A stretch of 64,000 nt of DNA from Mangrovimonas sp. YM274 (lineage in GTDB: Bacteria > Bacteroidota > Bacteroidia > Flavobacteriales > Flavobacteriaceae): contig NZ_CP133091.1 of the NCBI RefSeq assembly GCF_030908385.1, forward strand, positions 1,322,501 through 1,386,500, written 5' to 3'. Shown here piece by piece: positions 1 to 9,582 of this stretch; positions within the stretch are counted from its first letter, which is position 1; each line of letters opens with the position of its first letter. The notes below the pieces were generated by a model that worked only from the letters and a program-made list of their open reading frames with translations, did not search any database and had not been told where the DNA came from. A program made the position numbers and the translations under genes.

Positions 1-749
1 TCAATTTTAAGAATCCCCTTTTACGATATTCTATTCAGAAGTCTTTGGGTTTTATGGGACAAATAATTTCAGTGTCGAAATTTACAAAGAGATTGCTACC
101 TGGGTATTTACAGCGGCGAACCACTGTAATTCCTAATGGGATTGAAAAGGCTTGGGGACGTGAAGCTAGCAAAGTTAAAGAGTTTAAGGGAAGTCCAAAA
201 CTTATAACCGTGGGACATGTTTCTGAACGGAAAGGACAGTTACATGTGATACGGGCTTTGCCTAGGTTGTTGGCATCGTTTCCTAATTTACATTATCACT
301 GTGTTGGATTGGCAACCGCGCAGGAACCATTTGAACAGGAAGCAAAAGCCTTGGGAGTTTTGGAGCATGTTAGTTTTCATGGAAGGGTGTCTGAAGAGGA
401 ACTACAGGGGATGCTCAAAACATCAAATGTATTTGTAATGTTAAGCGGCATGACCCAAAGTGGGGATGTTGAGGGCTTTGGAATCGCCATTTTAGAGGCC
501 AATGTCCTAGGAATTCCCGCTATAGGTACAAAAGAATGTGGGATTTCCGATGCCATTGTTTCTGGGCGTACAGGGGAATTGGTGACGCTGGGGGATATGG
601 AGGGTTTGTCGCAAGCTTTGCAACGGGTGTTAGGGGATTATGATGCCTATTCAAAAGCAGCCAAAGGTTGGGCCCTAAAACATGACTGGAACATGATTGT
701 GGAACGCTATATTAGTGTTATAGAACGGGAAATTGGGAATAAGACATGA
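1..749 (+). CDS. Glycosyltransferase family 4/1-like protein, 5'-truncated by the window edge
   Basis: The reading frame is open from base 3 with no stop before the first visible ATG at 45, so the gene begins outside the window. About 249 residues are visible. They contain the C-terminal GT-B domain of a GT4/GT1-type sugar transferase: a linker NGIEKAWG, the strand-loop LITVGHVSERKGQ, and the nucleotide-sugar binding segment VEGFGIAILEANVLGIPAIG, which carries the E-x7-E pattern of retaining GT4 enzymes. It probably adds one sugar of a surface polysaccharide in the cytoplasm, as the first visible member of a + strand cluster with four further polysaccharide genes. Donor and acceptor cannot be read from the sequence. 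Confidence 0.85.
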   Translation, partial: NFKNPLLRYSIQKSLGFMGQIISVSKFTKRLLPGYLQRRTTVIPNGIEKAWGREASKVKEFKGSPKLITVGHVSERKGQLHVIRALPRLLASFPNLHYHCVGLATAQEPFEQEAKALGVLEHVSFHGRVSEEELQGMLKTSNVFVMLSGMTQSGDVEGFGIAILEANVLGIPAIGTKECGISDAIVSGRTGELVTLGDMEGLSQALQRVLGDYDAYSKAAKGWALKHDWNMIVERYISVIEREIGNKT

Positions 750-800
750 TGATGTTGAGACTATTTTTAACAGGGTAATCATGAAAATATTAAGAGCGTA

Positions 801-1937
801 TTGAAACTAGCTATTATTTCGCATACTGAACATTATACAGCAGACGACGGCCGTATTGTTGGTTGGGGACCTACGGTAACAGAACTCAATCATTTATTAG
901 AAGTTTTTGAAGAAATTTGGCATGTGGCTATGTGGCACGATGGGAGCGCTCCTAAGAGTGCGTTGCCTTATGAGCCCTACAAGATCCATTTTGTACCCAT
1001 ACCAACGGTAGGAGGCTACGGGCTTGGAGCTAAATTGAGCATCTTATGGCAAGCCCCAAAAACATTGGCTATCATACGGCAAACACTCAAACAGGTAGAT
1101 TGTTTCCAGTTTCGGGCACCTACGGGTATTGGTGTATATGTTTTGCCTTTCCTAAGTTGGTATCGCCAAAAACCTGGTTGGTTTAAATATGCAGGAAACT
1201 GGAATCAAGACAAACCACCGTTGGGGTATCGATGGCAGCGTTGGTGGCTCAAACAACAGACGAGGACAGTAACGGTTAACGGTCATTGGCCGAAACAACC
1301 AAAGCATTGTTTAAGCTTTGAAAACCCGTGTTTGACACAAGAGGAATTGAAGGAGGGACTTTTATGGAGTGGTAATCGGAGCATACCAAGACGTTGGACT
1401 TTTTGTTATGTAGGACGAATTGAAGACGCTAAAGGCGTTGGACGTATCCTTGAGGCTTTAAAAACTTTAGAACCCAACTATCGATCACGGATAGCATGTG
1501 TGCATTTGGTTGGAGAAGGTAAGTCTTTGGATGCATATAGGTTGCAAGCAAATGATTGCGAAATTCCTATACTATTTCACGGCGCTTTGAGCCGAAAGGA
1601 GGTTTTCGGCATATATAAGGAGAGTGATGTATTTTTAATGCCTACGACCGCATCTGAAGGGTTTCCTAAAGTAATTGCTGAAGCTATGAATTTTGGGTGT
1701 ATACCCATGGTATCTCAAGTTTCGGCCATCACCCAATATGTGGAAGACCAAAAACATGGATGGATTTTGGAGAACGTTGAAATGGCTTCTCTTCATAGCG
1801 CGCTTAAGGATATGATGTCTCTTAGTTCAGAAACTTATCTTGACTATGTTTCCGAATGCCATGAACAGGTAGGTCCTTTTTCCTTTAAATATTATAATGA
1901 TCGAATTCGTTCAATTTCGGCAGGATTTATAAAATAG
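801..1937 (+). CDS. Glycosyltransferase family 4 protein
   Basis: A 378-residue protein with an N-terminal MKLAIISHTEHY Rossmann strand and a C-terminal GT-B domain: FCYVGRIEDAKGVGRILEAL, then SEGFPKVIAEAMNFGCIPMV with the E-x7-E pair. The start is TTG at 801, because the ATG at 781 opens a seven-codon frame that stops at once. It lies 51 bases after the previous glycosyltransferase and 25 bases before the polymerase-like gene, so co-transcription is likely. It is presumably a cytoplasmic sugar transferase assembling a lipid-linked repeat unit; the specificity is not visible. Confidence 0.85.
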   Translation: MKLAIISHTEHYTADDGRIVGWGPTVTELNHLLEVFEEIWHVAMWHDGSAPKSALPYEPYKIHFVPIPTVGGYGLGAKLSILWQAPKTLAIIRQTLKQVDCFQFRAPTGIGVYVLPFLSWYRQKPGWFKYAGNWNQDKPPLGYRWQRWWLKQQTRTVTVNGHWPKQPKHCLSFENPCLTQEELKEGLLWSGNRSIPRRWTFCYVGRIEDAKGVGRILEALKTLEPNYRSRIACVHLVGEGKSLDAYRLQANDCEIPILFHGALSRKEVFGIYKESDVFLMPTTASEGFPKVIAEAMNFGCIPMVSQVSAITQYVEDQKHGWILENVEMASLHSALKDMMSLSSETYLDYVSECHEQVGPFSFKYYNDRIRSISAGFIK

Positions 1938-1962
1938 CTATTTTTAAGACTTAAAGACAACC

Positions 1963-3333
1963 GTGCAACCGAATAGCCAATCCAAATATATCACGCAGAT
2001 CCTGATCCATATGGGAATGGGTGTATTGGTGTTTTTGTTTGAGCCTATCTCTAAGGTGTATTTTATTGGTGCCTTATGCTATCTGACTTGGCAAATTATT
2101 ATGGGCCCAAAAAAGGATACCACTGTAAATGTGTTTTTGGCCTGTTCCTATTTTGTTGGTGCGGAAGTGTTTTTTAGAATGACTAAAGGAGGACTGTCCT
2201 ATGAAGCTTCTAAATATTTAGTGATTGTTTTTACTGTTATGGGCATGTTTTATAAAGGTATTTCAGGAAAAGGCTACCCTTATTTTATGTATTTGATTTT
2301 ATTGGTGCCCGCTATTGTTGTAGCTTCCATAACCTTAACGTTTAATGCAAATTTTCGTACCAATGTAGCTTTTGTGTTAAGTGGCCCAGTTTGTTTGGGC
2401 ATTGCTGCTTTATTCTGTTACGATAGGAAGGTATCCCATAAACAGATACTGGATATGTTACTTTATATGTTATTACCCTTGGTCACTACTACAACCTATC
2501 TGTTTTTATATAACCCAAGTATTAAGGATACGCTATCAGGGACCGCTTCCAATGCTGCCAGCTCAGGGGGATTTGGTCCCAATCAGGTGGCTACCGTTTT
2601 AGGCTTGGGCATGAGTATTTTAGTGGTGCGTTTATTTTTACAATCCCCTAATCTTTTATTAAAGTTCTTAAATATTGGGTTGCTGAGCGCCATGAGTTTT
2701 AGAGCTATTGTGACCTTTAGTCGAGGTGGGATTTTTGCCGCTATTATTGTGGTTGGCGCTTTTTTATGGACCTTATTCTTTAGGTCTTCACTGAAACAAA
2801 AAAATCAAATTTTGGGTTCTTTTGTTCTTTTAGTAGTTGGGATTGGTATTACTTGGATGATTAGTTCGGTGCAAACTTATGGGCTCATTGATAAGCGTTA
2901 TGCAAATCAGGACGCTTTGGGGCGTGAGAAAGGTGATATTTCAACAGGGCGTTTAGATTTATTTATGGAAGAAGTGGATGGTTTTTTGGAGAGCCCTTTT
3001 TTGGGGATTGGAGCCAGTAGAACCAAAAATAAACGTGTGGAAGAAAGCGGTCATCATTTGCCTTCCCATAATGAAGTGGGACGACTCCTAGCGGAGCATG
3101 GTTTTTTGGGGATTATTATATTAATGATATTGAGTTTTACCCCATTAGCCTATCGAGGCAAAAATTCAAGGAATTTGTTTTTTTGGGCTTTTTTGTGCTT
3201 TTGGTTTGCTACCATCAATCATTCTGGGATGCGCATAGCTGCTCCATCCTTTATCTATGCCCTTAGTCTTTTAAATGTGACATATGAGAAACGTCCTTTA
3301 CATAGGAAACAACTTAAGCAATCGACATACTAA
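1963..3333 (+). CDS. O-antigen ligase / polysaccharide polymerase (Wzy-like) membrane protein
   Basis: A 456-residue polytopic membrane protein with about ten or more hydrophobic segments. It has a large loop near residues 310-370 with GHHLPSHNEVGRLLAEHG, the H-N-E signature of the Wzy_C/O-antigen ligase family that joins polysaccharide units in the periplasm. The start is GTG at 1963; no ATG fits better. Its 3' end overlaps the next glycosyltransferase by 50 bases, a strong sign of one operon. Polymerase and ligase cannot be separated by sequence alone; the neighbouring transferases and the initiating sugar transferase favour a polymerase role. Confidence 0.8.
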   Translation: MQPNSQSKYITQILIHMGMGVLVFLFEPISKVYFIGALCYLTWQIIMGPKKDTTVNVFLACSYFVGAEVFFRMTKGGLSYEASKYLVIVFTVMGMFYKGISGKGYPYFMYLILLVPAIVVASITLTFNANFRTNVAFVLSGPVCLGIAALFCYDRKVSHKQILDMLLYMLLPLVTTTTYLFLYNPSIKDTLSGTASNAASSGGFGPNQVATVLGLGMSILVVRLFLQSPNLLLKFLNIGLLSAMSFRAIVTFSRGGIFAAIIVVGAFLWTLFFRSSLKQKNQILGSFVLLVVGIGITWMISSVQTYGLIDKRYANQDALGREKGDISTGRLDLFMEEVDGFLESPFLGIGASRTKNKRVEESGHHLPSHNEVGRLLAEHGFLGIIILMILSFTPLAYRGKNSRNLFFWAFLCFWFATINHSGMRIAAPSFIYALSLLNVTYEKRPLHRKQLKQSTY

Positions 3334-4297
3334 TCTGTCCTCTATTCATGTTTTGGGTAAACTTTTGGAAGAGGAAGGGTATACCCTACGTTATGCATCC
3401 TCCTATAATAACAAATTATTTCGTTTATTAGATATGTTATGGCAATGTGGGCGTCTTGCCAAGCGTATGGATGTGGTTCTTATTGACACCTACAGCACCC
3501 ATAATTTTTATTATGCTTTGTTGGTAAGTCAGCTATGTCGGGTTTTGCAATTGCCATATATACCTAGTTTAAATGGAGGGAATTTACCAGCACGTTTAGC
3601 ACGTAATCCAAAATTATGTGCCATGATCTTTAAAAATGCACATTATAATGTATCTCCTTCCTCATATTTACAAGATGCCTTTGCAAAGCAGGGTTATGAC
3701 AATGTGGTTCATATTCCGAATAGTATTAAGCTAGAGGAGTATCCGGTATCAAAGCGCCGGTATGATACTATTCGTTTGTTATGGGTGCGTTCCTTTTCAA
3801 AAATTTACAATCCGCAATTGGCGGTAAACGTCTTGAAACGGCTAAAGCAAAAGGGCTATGATGCATCGCTCTGTATGGTAGGACCTGATAGTGACGGCAG
3901 TTTAGAGTCCGTAAAGTTGTTAGCCAAAGATTTGAATTTGGATGTCCGGTTTACAGGGAAACTGACTAAGATGGAATGGACGCAATTGGCCAAGGAGTAC
4001 AATGTATTTATCAATACTACTAATTTTGACAATACTCCAGTGAGTGTGATTGAGGCCATGGCCTTAGGACTCCCTATTGTTAGTACTGATGTTGGCGGGA
4101 TGCCTTATCTCATTAACCATGGTGTAAGTGGTTTGTTGGTGCCGCCAAACGATGTTTATGCTATGGTAGGAGCTATAGAACAGGTTTATGGGCATAGTAC
4201 ACTTCGAGAAGATTTGGTAAGAAATGCCCGGACTGTGGTGGCAGAATTTGACTGGGAAATGGTCAAACAACGGTGGAATGCCGTATTACAACCCTAA
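3284..4297 (+). CDS. Glycosyltransferase family 4 protein
   Basis: A 337-residue GT-B protein. The N-terminal domain starts MRNVLYIGNNLSNRHTN. The C-terminal domain shows IRLLWVRSFSKIYNPQLAV and NTTNFDNTPVSVIEAMALGLPIVSTDVGGMPYLI, the donor-binding region of GT4 enzymes. The acidic position of the E-x7-E pair is shifted (FDNTPVSVIEA), as in several GT4 subfamilies. The ATG at 3284 lies inside the end of the preceding gene, giving translational overlap. It probably acts in surface polysaccharide repeat-unit synthesis; substrates are unknown. Confidence 0.85.
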   Translation: MRNVLYIGNNLSNRHTNLSSIHVLGKLLEEEGYTLRYASSYNNKLFRLLDMLWQCGRLAKRMDVVLIDTYSTHNFYYALLVSQLCRVLQLPYIPSLNGGNLPARLARNPKLCAMIFKNAHYNVSPSSYLQDAFAKQGYDNVVHIPNSIKLEEYPVSKRRYDTIRLLWVRSFSKIYNPQLAVNVLKRLKQKGYDASLCMVGPDSDGSLESVKLLAKDLNLDVRFTGKLTKMEWTQLAKEYNVFINTTNFDNTPVSVIEAMALGLPIVSTDVGGMPYLINHGVSGLLVPPNDVYAMVGAIEQVYGHSTLREDLVRNARTVVAEFDWEMVKQRWNAVLQP

Positions 4298-4353
4298 GCC
4301 CTTTGTTCTGAGAAATATCTTTATATATTTACCACAAAATTCCAACTAACGCT

Positions 4354-5754
4354 ATGGGGGGGCCAACCAAGGATATACATTTTGAGATTTCAGAGCGTAA
4401 GGTATTGTTGCGCTTAATGGATTTAGGGATGGTCCTATTGGGACTTTGTGTGTTGGAATATGGTTTTGGTTTTAAGTATCTTACCATTGACCAAGAACAT
4501 ACCGTTGCCTTGGTAGTGTTAGGCTTGTATATCATGGTGTTTGGAACCGTTTTTGAAATATACGATTTGCATAAATCCAGCAAGTTGGATACTACCTTCC
4601 GAAATGTTGTATTGACCTCTTCCACAGTGGTGCTTTTTTATCTTTTGACTCCTTTCTTTACGCCATTTTTACCCGAAAAGCGTTTACAGATAGTCTATTT
4701 TTATATAGCCCTAATTGTGGGCATTTTTCTATGGCGGCTTGCGTATACGGCTTTTATAGCTTCTCCAAGGTTTTATAAGAAGGTTTTGTTGGTTGGAGAA
4801 ATTTCCAATATGGAAAATATCATAAAGCCTTTGAGGGATTCCGATCCTAATTACCATATCATCGGTTTTATCAATTGTGAAGCGGTGGCAGATGCCCCTT
4901 TAAAGTTCAAGGGTTTAAAAGAATACCATCCCGAGGAGTTGATTTCTGTAATTGTAGAGGAACGTGTCTCTGAGGTATTGGTAGCTAGTTTTAATGCCGA
5001 GACCATTATGCCGGAAATTTATCATGATTTGATGATGCTTTTGGAGCGTGGTTTTACCATTAGAGAGTATACCCAAGTGTATGAAGAGGTAACCCAAAGG
5101 GTGCCCATTCAATTTATTGGTAAGGACTTCTATAAGTATTTTCCTTTTAGCCGTAGTAACCAAAATGCCTTGTACCTTTTTTTTCATAGAACTTTCGATT
5201 TGGTGTTTTCTTTTTTAGGGTTGTTGGTTGGATCTTGCTTTCTTCCATTTATTTTATTGGGTAATGCAGTGGCCAACAGGGGGCCTTTATTCTACAAACA
5301 AGAACGGGTTGGAAAAAATGGACAGCCCTTCCATATCCTTAAATTGCGAAGTATGGTTGTGGATGCCGAACGCCATTGTGGCGCCAAGTGGGCTGAGCGC
5401 AACGATACCCGTATCACCAGCTTTGGTCGTTTCTTAAGACGGTCTCGTTTAGATGAGATTCCTCAGTTTTTTAACGTATTAAAAGGGGATATGAGTATTA
5501 TTGGTCCACGACCAGAACGTCCCTATTTTGTCAATGAACTTTCCCAGGTGATACCTTTTTATGAAACTAGGCATGTGATACGACCCGGACTTACCGGATG
5601 GGCGCAAATCAATTACCGGTATGGAGCGACTATTGATGATAGCTTAACGAAACTTCAGTATGACTTGTATTATATCAAACACCGTAGTTTCTTTTTGGAT
5701 TTTAGTATTGTTCTTAAAACCTTAAGTGCCATTGTGTATTATAGGGGACAATAG
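4354..5754 (+). CDS. Polyprenyl-phosphate sugar phosphotransferase (initiating exopolysaccharide transferase)
   Basis: A 466-residue protein with WcaJ/PglC-type domain order: four predicted N-terminal membrane segments, a CoA-binding_3-like nucleotide-binding domain (KVLLVGEISNMENI), a fifth membrane segment near 275-300, then the bacterial sugar transferase domain. That domain has FYKQERVGKNGQPFHILKLRSM, the basic/acidic pair in SRLDEIPQFFNVLKGDMSIIGPRPE, and RPGLTGWAQINYR. These enzymes move a sugar-1-phosphate onto undecaprenyl phosphate, the first step of exopolysaccharide assembly. It is the last gene of the cluster and ends directly at a tandem repeat. The sugar is unknown. Confidence 0.9.
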   Translation: MGGPTKDIHFEISERKVLLRLMDLGMVLLGLCVLEYGFGFKYLTIDQEHTVALVVLGLYIMVFGTVFEIYDLHKSSKLDTTFRNVVLTSSTVVLFYLLTPFFTPFLPEKRLQIVYFYIALIVGIFLWRLAYTAFIASPRFYKKVLLVGEISNMENIIKPLRDSDPNYHIIGFINCEAVADAPLKFKGLKEYHPEELISVIVEERVSEVLVASFNAETIMPEIYHDLMMLLERGFTIREYTQVYEEVTQRVPIQFIGKDFYKYFPFSRSNQNALYLFFHRTFDLVFSFLGLLVGSCFLPFILLGNAVANRGPLFYKQERVGKNGQPFHILKLRSMVVDAERHCGAKWAERNDTRITSFGRFLRRSRLDEIPQFFNVLKGDMSIIGPRPERPYFVNELSQVIPFYETRHVIRPGLTGWAQINYRYGATIDDSLTKLQYDLYYIKHRSFFLDFSIVLKTLSAIVYYRGQ

Positions 5755-5782
5755 GTAGTGAGTAGTGAGTAGTGAGTAGTGA
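5755..5782 (+). repeat. Four perfect tandem copies of GTAGTGA
   Basis: Four exact 7-bp units GTAGTGA start on the base after the TAG stop of the sugar transferase gene and break down into GTGGGACG. The unit puts TAG and TGA stops in more than one frame. A weaker relative, with AGTGAATAGTGAAAAGTAAATAG-like spacing, follows recQ near 15759-15787. The function is unknown; the copy number may vary between strains. Confidence 0.85.
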
Positions 5783-5840
5783 GTGGGACGATAAAGAAAT
5801 GCTACATTCCTTAAAGGCTTTTATTCCATATAGTATCCAA

Positions 5841-7424
5841 CTATATTCTAGGTCTTCTGAACATAGTGATCAAAAACAATCCAATCATCACAAACAAACT
5901 GATACGTGCAATAAAATCGCCAGCTTTGGTGTAAAAGGTTTGTGTTTCGTTTGTGGTAATGGTACCAGTGAGTGCGCCTTGTGTATTATATGCCAAGGTT
6001 TCCATAATATCTCCCTTCGCATTAATAATGGCCGAAATCCCTGTATTGGCACTGCGCACCACCGGACGTCGCGTTTCGATGGCCCGAAGTCGGGCATAGC
6101 TTAAATGCTGCTTATGTCCTTGTGTTTCTCCCCACCAGGCATCGTTGGTGATAATGGCCAAGAGGTTGGCTCCATTTCGAACATAGCCTGTGACAAATTC
6201 ACCATAGACCGATTCGTAGCAAATGATGGGGGCCGCTTTGGTGGTTCCATCTGAAGTGGTGAATACCGAACGTTCCTTTTGAGTGGTTTTCATGGCTACG
6301 GTACCTCCCAAATCAATCATGACATCTCCGATTAAAGGTTTTAGGATTTCCTGATACGGAAAGTTTTCAATACCTACTACCAATTTTGATTTATTGTAGA
6401 ATTGTACACTGTCTGATGCATTGAGCATGATGGCCGAATTATAATCATCGTACCAAAGGTCATCCCTGAGTTGGTTAGTTTCTGAACGGACCTTTTTAGG
6501 ATTGCCAAACACATCTATGAAGGAAATACCTGTTAAGAAATTGACCTGAGGGTGCCTTTTTATATAGCCTTCCATAAAGGATTTAAAACGCGCATTGGGA
6601 AATTGTTTTAGGCGTACATTATCTGCAAAAACGGTTTCAGGTGCCAATATCAAGGTTGTGTTGTCGGTAATGGTTTGGTCCGTTAACCTTAAAAGCATTT
6701 GGGCAATACTGTCATTTGATGTATGGTATTTTTCACTGTAGGGATCGATATTGGGTTGGAGTGCCATTACCTCTACCTGAGTCCCTTCATGTGAAAACGT
6801 ATGGTAGCGTACTAAGGATATTGTGATGGGAGAAAGCAATAGTACTCCGAGACCAATTAAAGGCTTTTTGAGAGCTATTCTCCCTTTTTCTTTAAAGGCT
6901 AAATAGGCTTTAAAGCCTATGATGTTGCCTAGCCATACCCAAAGGGTGCCTCCAAAAGTTCCTGTATATTCATACCATTGGATCCATGTGGGATGTTCGG
7001 AAAAGGCATTTCCTAGATTTAACCAAGGCCAGGAGAATTCCCAACCCAAATGCAGTTTTTCAAAACAGATCCATAAAGTAACCAAAAACAATAGTGCTTT
7101 GTTTTGGGAACTGCGCTTGGCAATTGTGTGGTAGAGCAGGATGACAAAAGTCATTAATAAGGAGTTGACCAAAATGGCAAAACTGGCTCCAAATACATCC
7201 GCAAAACGCAACCAATTGGTAGTAATAAAATTCCAAATAACAAAGCCTATATAGGCATAGCCCATAAGTTTTAAGCGCTTTCCTTTTGAAGCGGAGTGCC
7301 GTAACTGATGTTCTAAAACCAAAAGCGGTATAAAAGCCACAAATAGAAGCAACGGCATACCATAGGTTGGCCATGAGAGGGCCAGCAATAGTCCGGAGCT
7401 TATGGCTAGAATTGGTTTTTGCAC
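5841..7424 (-). CDS. lnt: Apolipoprotein N-acyltransferase
   Basis: A 527-residue inner-membrane enzyme that adds the third acyl chain to the N-terminal cysteine of lipoproteins. The N-terminal half (1-205) has several membrane helices. The periplasmic nitrilase-type domain (about 215-500) shows the expected Glu-Lys-Cys triad: E263 in LAPETVF, K345 in YNKSKLVVG and C402 in PIICYESVYGE. A final helix follows at the C-terminus. The start is GTG at 7424, sharing one base with the TAG stop of the PorV/PorQ-like gene, so the two are translationally linked. The many lipoproteins in this window are its likely clients. Confidence 0.93.
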   Translation of the reverse strand: MQKPILAISSGLLLALSWPTYGMPLLLFVAFIPLLVLEHQLRHSASKGKRLKLMGYAYIGFVIWNFITTNWLRFADVFGASFAILVNSLLMTFVILLYHTIAKRSSQNKALLFLVTLWICFEKLHLGWEFSWPWLNLGNAFSEHPTWIQWYEYTGTFGGTLWVWLGNIIGFKAYLAFKEKGRIALKKPLIGLGVLLLSPITISLVRYHTFSHEGTQVEVMALQPNIDPYSEKYHTSNDSIAQMLLRLTDQTITDNTTLILAPETVFADNVRLKQFPNARFKSFMEGYIKRHPQVNFLTGISFIDVFGNPKKVRSETNQLRDDLWYDDYNSAIMLNASDSVQFYNKSKLVVGIENFPYQEILKPLIGDVMIDLGGTVAMKTTQKERSVFTTSDGTTKAAPIICYESVYGEFVTGYVRNGANLLAIITNDAWWGETQGHKQHLSYARLRAIETRRPVVRSANTGISAIINAKGDIMETLAYNTQGALTGTITTNETQTFYTKAGDFIARISLFVMIGLFLITMFRRPRI

Positions 7425-8494
7425 TATCTAAAGATACTAAAATCGAGTTTTAGAGAAAAGACATTGGAGTATAGGGCGGCACTTTGGTCGCCTATATCTG
7501 TAAAGGCATAATCTATTTGAATACCACGGTATTTAAATCCTACCCCAAAATTGGGTTGAAAGGTCGTGGTTTGAGAATCGTCAAACTGAGTTTCATTTTG
7601 AAAATTACCTAGTCCCCCTCTTAAGAACACCAAATTGGTATAGCCAAATTCAAAGCCAAAGGCAGGATTGATGCTTGCAAAGGAAGTGGATATGATATCA
7701 TTGTTTTCGGCAAAACGTACGTTTAAATCCAAAGCCGTTACCAAGGAATAATCATAATGGAAAATAAACTTTTTGGAAAGTCCAACTTGTAGTTTTGGTA
7801 TGGTAATTTCGGTAGTTTCAGGAAGGCTTTGGTTTTGGCCTTCAACGGCATCGCTAATATAATTAAACTTATCCTCATCGATAGCCCAAGCGTTATAGGT
7901 GGTTGTAATATCTCGCGCCATAATCCCAAACTTCCAATCGTTATCAGTTTGAAATTGTAAACCGGCATCCAGACCAAAGCCCCAAGAGGATGCAAAGTCC
8001 CCAATGATACGCCTTATGACTTTAGCATTGATACCATAACTAAAGCCTTGAAGTTTAAGGTTTCTGGCATAGGAAAATGTCAAACCATAATCGGCCGTTG
8101 AAAAGCGTTTAATACGATCATAATTAATGTTGCCCTGATCATCTATAAGTTGGGTGGTATCCAAAATATCATCCACTCCAAAGCGGATCAATGAAATTCC
8201 CAAAGCACTTTCGGTGTCCAAAGGCATGGCAAAGGCCATATAATTATAATTGGCAATATTGGCAAAATAACTAGAGTGCATCAAAGCCAATTGGTTATCT
8301 TCTATAGCCGTTAGTCCTGCTGGATTCCAATAGCCAGAATTCACATCGGAGGTTAGGGATACCACGGCATTGCTCATTCCTAGCGCTGCAGCATCGACTC
8401 CAATATTCATAAATTCATTAGAGTATTTTCTAGCGGTTTGCCCGAGGGTTCCTAAGGAAACCAACATAAAAAGAAGCCCTACATATTTTTTCAA
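7424..8494 (-). CDS. PorV/PorQ family outer-membrane beta-barrel protein
   Basis: The protein has a signal peptide, then KYSNEFMNIGVDAAALGMSNAVV and SGYWNPAGL near the N-terminus and repeated amphipathic strands ending in an aromatic residue (FSIFR). This is typical of FadL-like PorV/PorQ barrels linked to type IX secretion in Bacteroidota. The frame is open to a GTG at 8521. I prefer the TTG at 8494, because it gives a clean signal peptide MKKYVGLLFMLVSLGTLG and because GCATCTTTG, resembling a -7 box, lies on the upstream extension. It is co-transcribed with lnt. Which Por paralogue this is cannot be decided without alignment. Confidence 0.75.
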   Translation of the reverse strand: MKKYVGLLFMLVSLGTLGQTARKYSNEFMNIGVDAAALGMSNAVVSLTSDVNSGYWNPAGLTAIEDNQLALMHSSYFANIANYNYMAFAMPLDTESALGISLIRFGVDDILDTTQLIDDQGNINYDRIKRFSTADYGLTFSYARNLKLQGFSYGINAKVIRRIIGDFASSWGFGLDAGLQFQTDNDWKFGIMARDITTTYNAWAIDEDKFNYISDAVEGQNQSLPETTEITIPKLQVGLSKKFIFHYDYSLVTALDLNVRFAENNDIISTSFASINPAFGFEFGYTNLVFLRGGLGNFQNETQFDDSQTTTFQPNFGVGFKYRGIQIDYAFTDIGDQSAALYSNVFSLKLDFSIFR

Positions 8495-8821
8495 TAGCAA
8501 AAAATTTTTACAAAGATGCACATTATTTTTAATCTATTAAACAACAAATGTCTTCACTTATTGTGTGTAATGTCATGACCAAGATTCTTTTTTATCGGTA
8601 AGCGTTTCTCATGGCGTTAAGGCGTAGAAAAGAATACAGACTGCGATTCTACCAATGGGATTGATTTTTGATAATGATATGATTTTATAATGTTGATATA
8701 ATGCTATTTAATTATTGTATCCTGATGACATTTATATGGGAATTGAGAAAATACCTGAGGACAACGAGTTTTTACTCATAAACATTTCAAAATTGTTACT
8801 ATTTTTACACAAAACGAACCT
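8495..8821. other. Intergenic divergent region, no gene seen
   Basis: This AT-rich stretch of about 327 bases lies between the divergent PorV/PorQ-like gene and pssA. It should hold both promoters. A -7-like GCATCTTTG (read on the minus strand) is near 8512-8520, and an AT-rich block TTACTATTTTTAC lies about 20 bases before pssA. No stable hairpin, RNA gene or credible reading frame was found. Confidence 0.5.
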
Positions 8822-9562
8822 ATGAGCATCAAGCGGCATATTCCCAATTTATTTACTTTATTAAATTTGTTTAGTGGCTGTATAGCCGTACTTTTTGTAG
8901 TGCATGGCAATTTTGTGGCAGGAGCCTTTTGTGTGTTTTTGGGGATTTTCTTCGATTTTTTTGATGGATTCCTCGCCCGAAAACTAGGGGTGCCCAGTGA
9001 ATTGGGGCTTCAGTTAGATTCCTTGGCCGATATGGTAACCAGCGGATTGGTTCCAGGGCTAGTGATGTTTAAATTATTGACCATGGCCTTAGCAACAGAA
9101 CCCTTAAAAGAGTGGAATGCCATAGCCGATTTTAATGGTGGGGCTTTTAAGCCTTTAGCTTTGGTTGGGCTATTGATAACATTGGCGTCGGCTTACAGGT
9201 TGGCAAAATTCAATATTGATACCGAACAACAAACCGCTTTTAAAGGTTTACCAACCCCAGCCAATGCTTTGCTAGTGTTGTCTTTGCCTTTGATATTGGA
9301 ATATCAAAGCACCACTTGGCTTAGTCAATTTATACTAAATCCATGGTTTTTAATCCTATTTACCATTTTTAGCTGTTCTATGCTCAATGCCAGTATTAGA
9401 TTGTTTGCCCTGAAAACCAAAGATTGGAGCTTTCAAGCCAACAAGGTGCGCTATGGATTTTTGTTGGTAAGCTTGGTATTATTGCTATTGCTTCAGTTTG
9501 TGGCAATTCCTATTGTAATTGCTCTTTATATCCTATTATCGTTGTTCGCTAAAAACGCTTAA
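8822..9562 (+). CDS. pssA: CDP-diacylglycerol--serine O-phosphatidyltransferase
   Basis: A 246-residue integral membrane enzyme that makes phosphatidylserine, the precursor of phosphatidylethanolamine. The CDP-alcohol phosphatidyltransferase signature DG-x2-AR-x8-G-x3-D-x3-D is complete around residues 48-71 (DGFLARKLG through LDSLAD). N-terminal SIKRHIPNLFTLLNLFSGC is typical of type II PssA. About seven hydrophobic segments follow. It lies 20 bases before the DUF808 gene on the same strand. PssA is favoured over PgsA by the N-terminus and length. Confidence 0.9.
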   Translation: MSIKRHIPNLFTLLNLFSGCIAVLFVVHGNFVAGAFCVFLGIFFDFFDGFLARKLGVPSELGLQLDSLADMVTSGLVPGLVMFKLLTMALATEPLKEWNAIADFNGGAFKPLALVGLLITLASAYRLAKFNIDTEQQTAFKGLPTPANALLVLSLPLILEYQSTTWLSQFILNPWFLILFTIFSCSMLNASIRLFALKTKDWSFQANKVRYGFLLVSLVLLLLLQFVAIPIVIALYILLSLFAKNA

Positions 9563-9582
9563 ATTTCTAAAGACTTAAATGT

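Noticed and set aside
5772-6104. Plus-strand open frame of 110 codons over the lnt gene
   Set aside because: It lies antisense to lnt, whose Glu-Lys-Cys triad and length are complete; the frame has no family resemblance.
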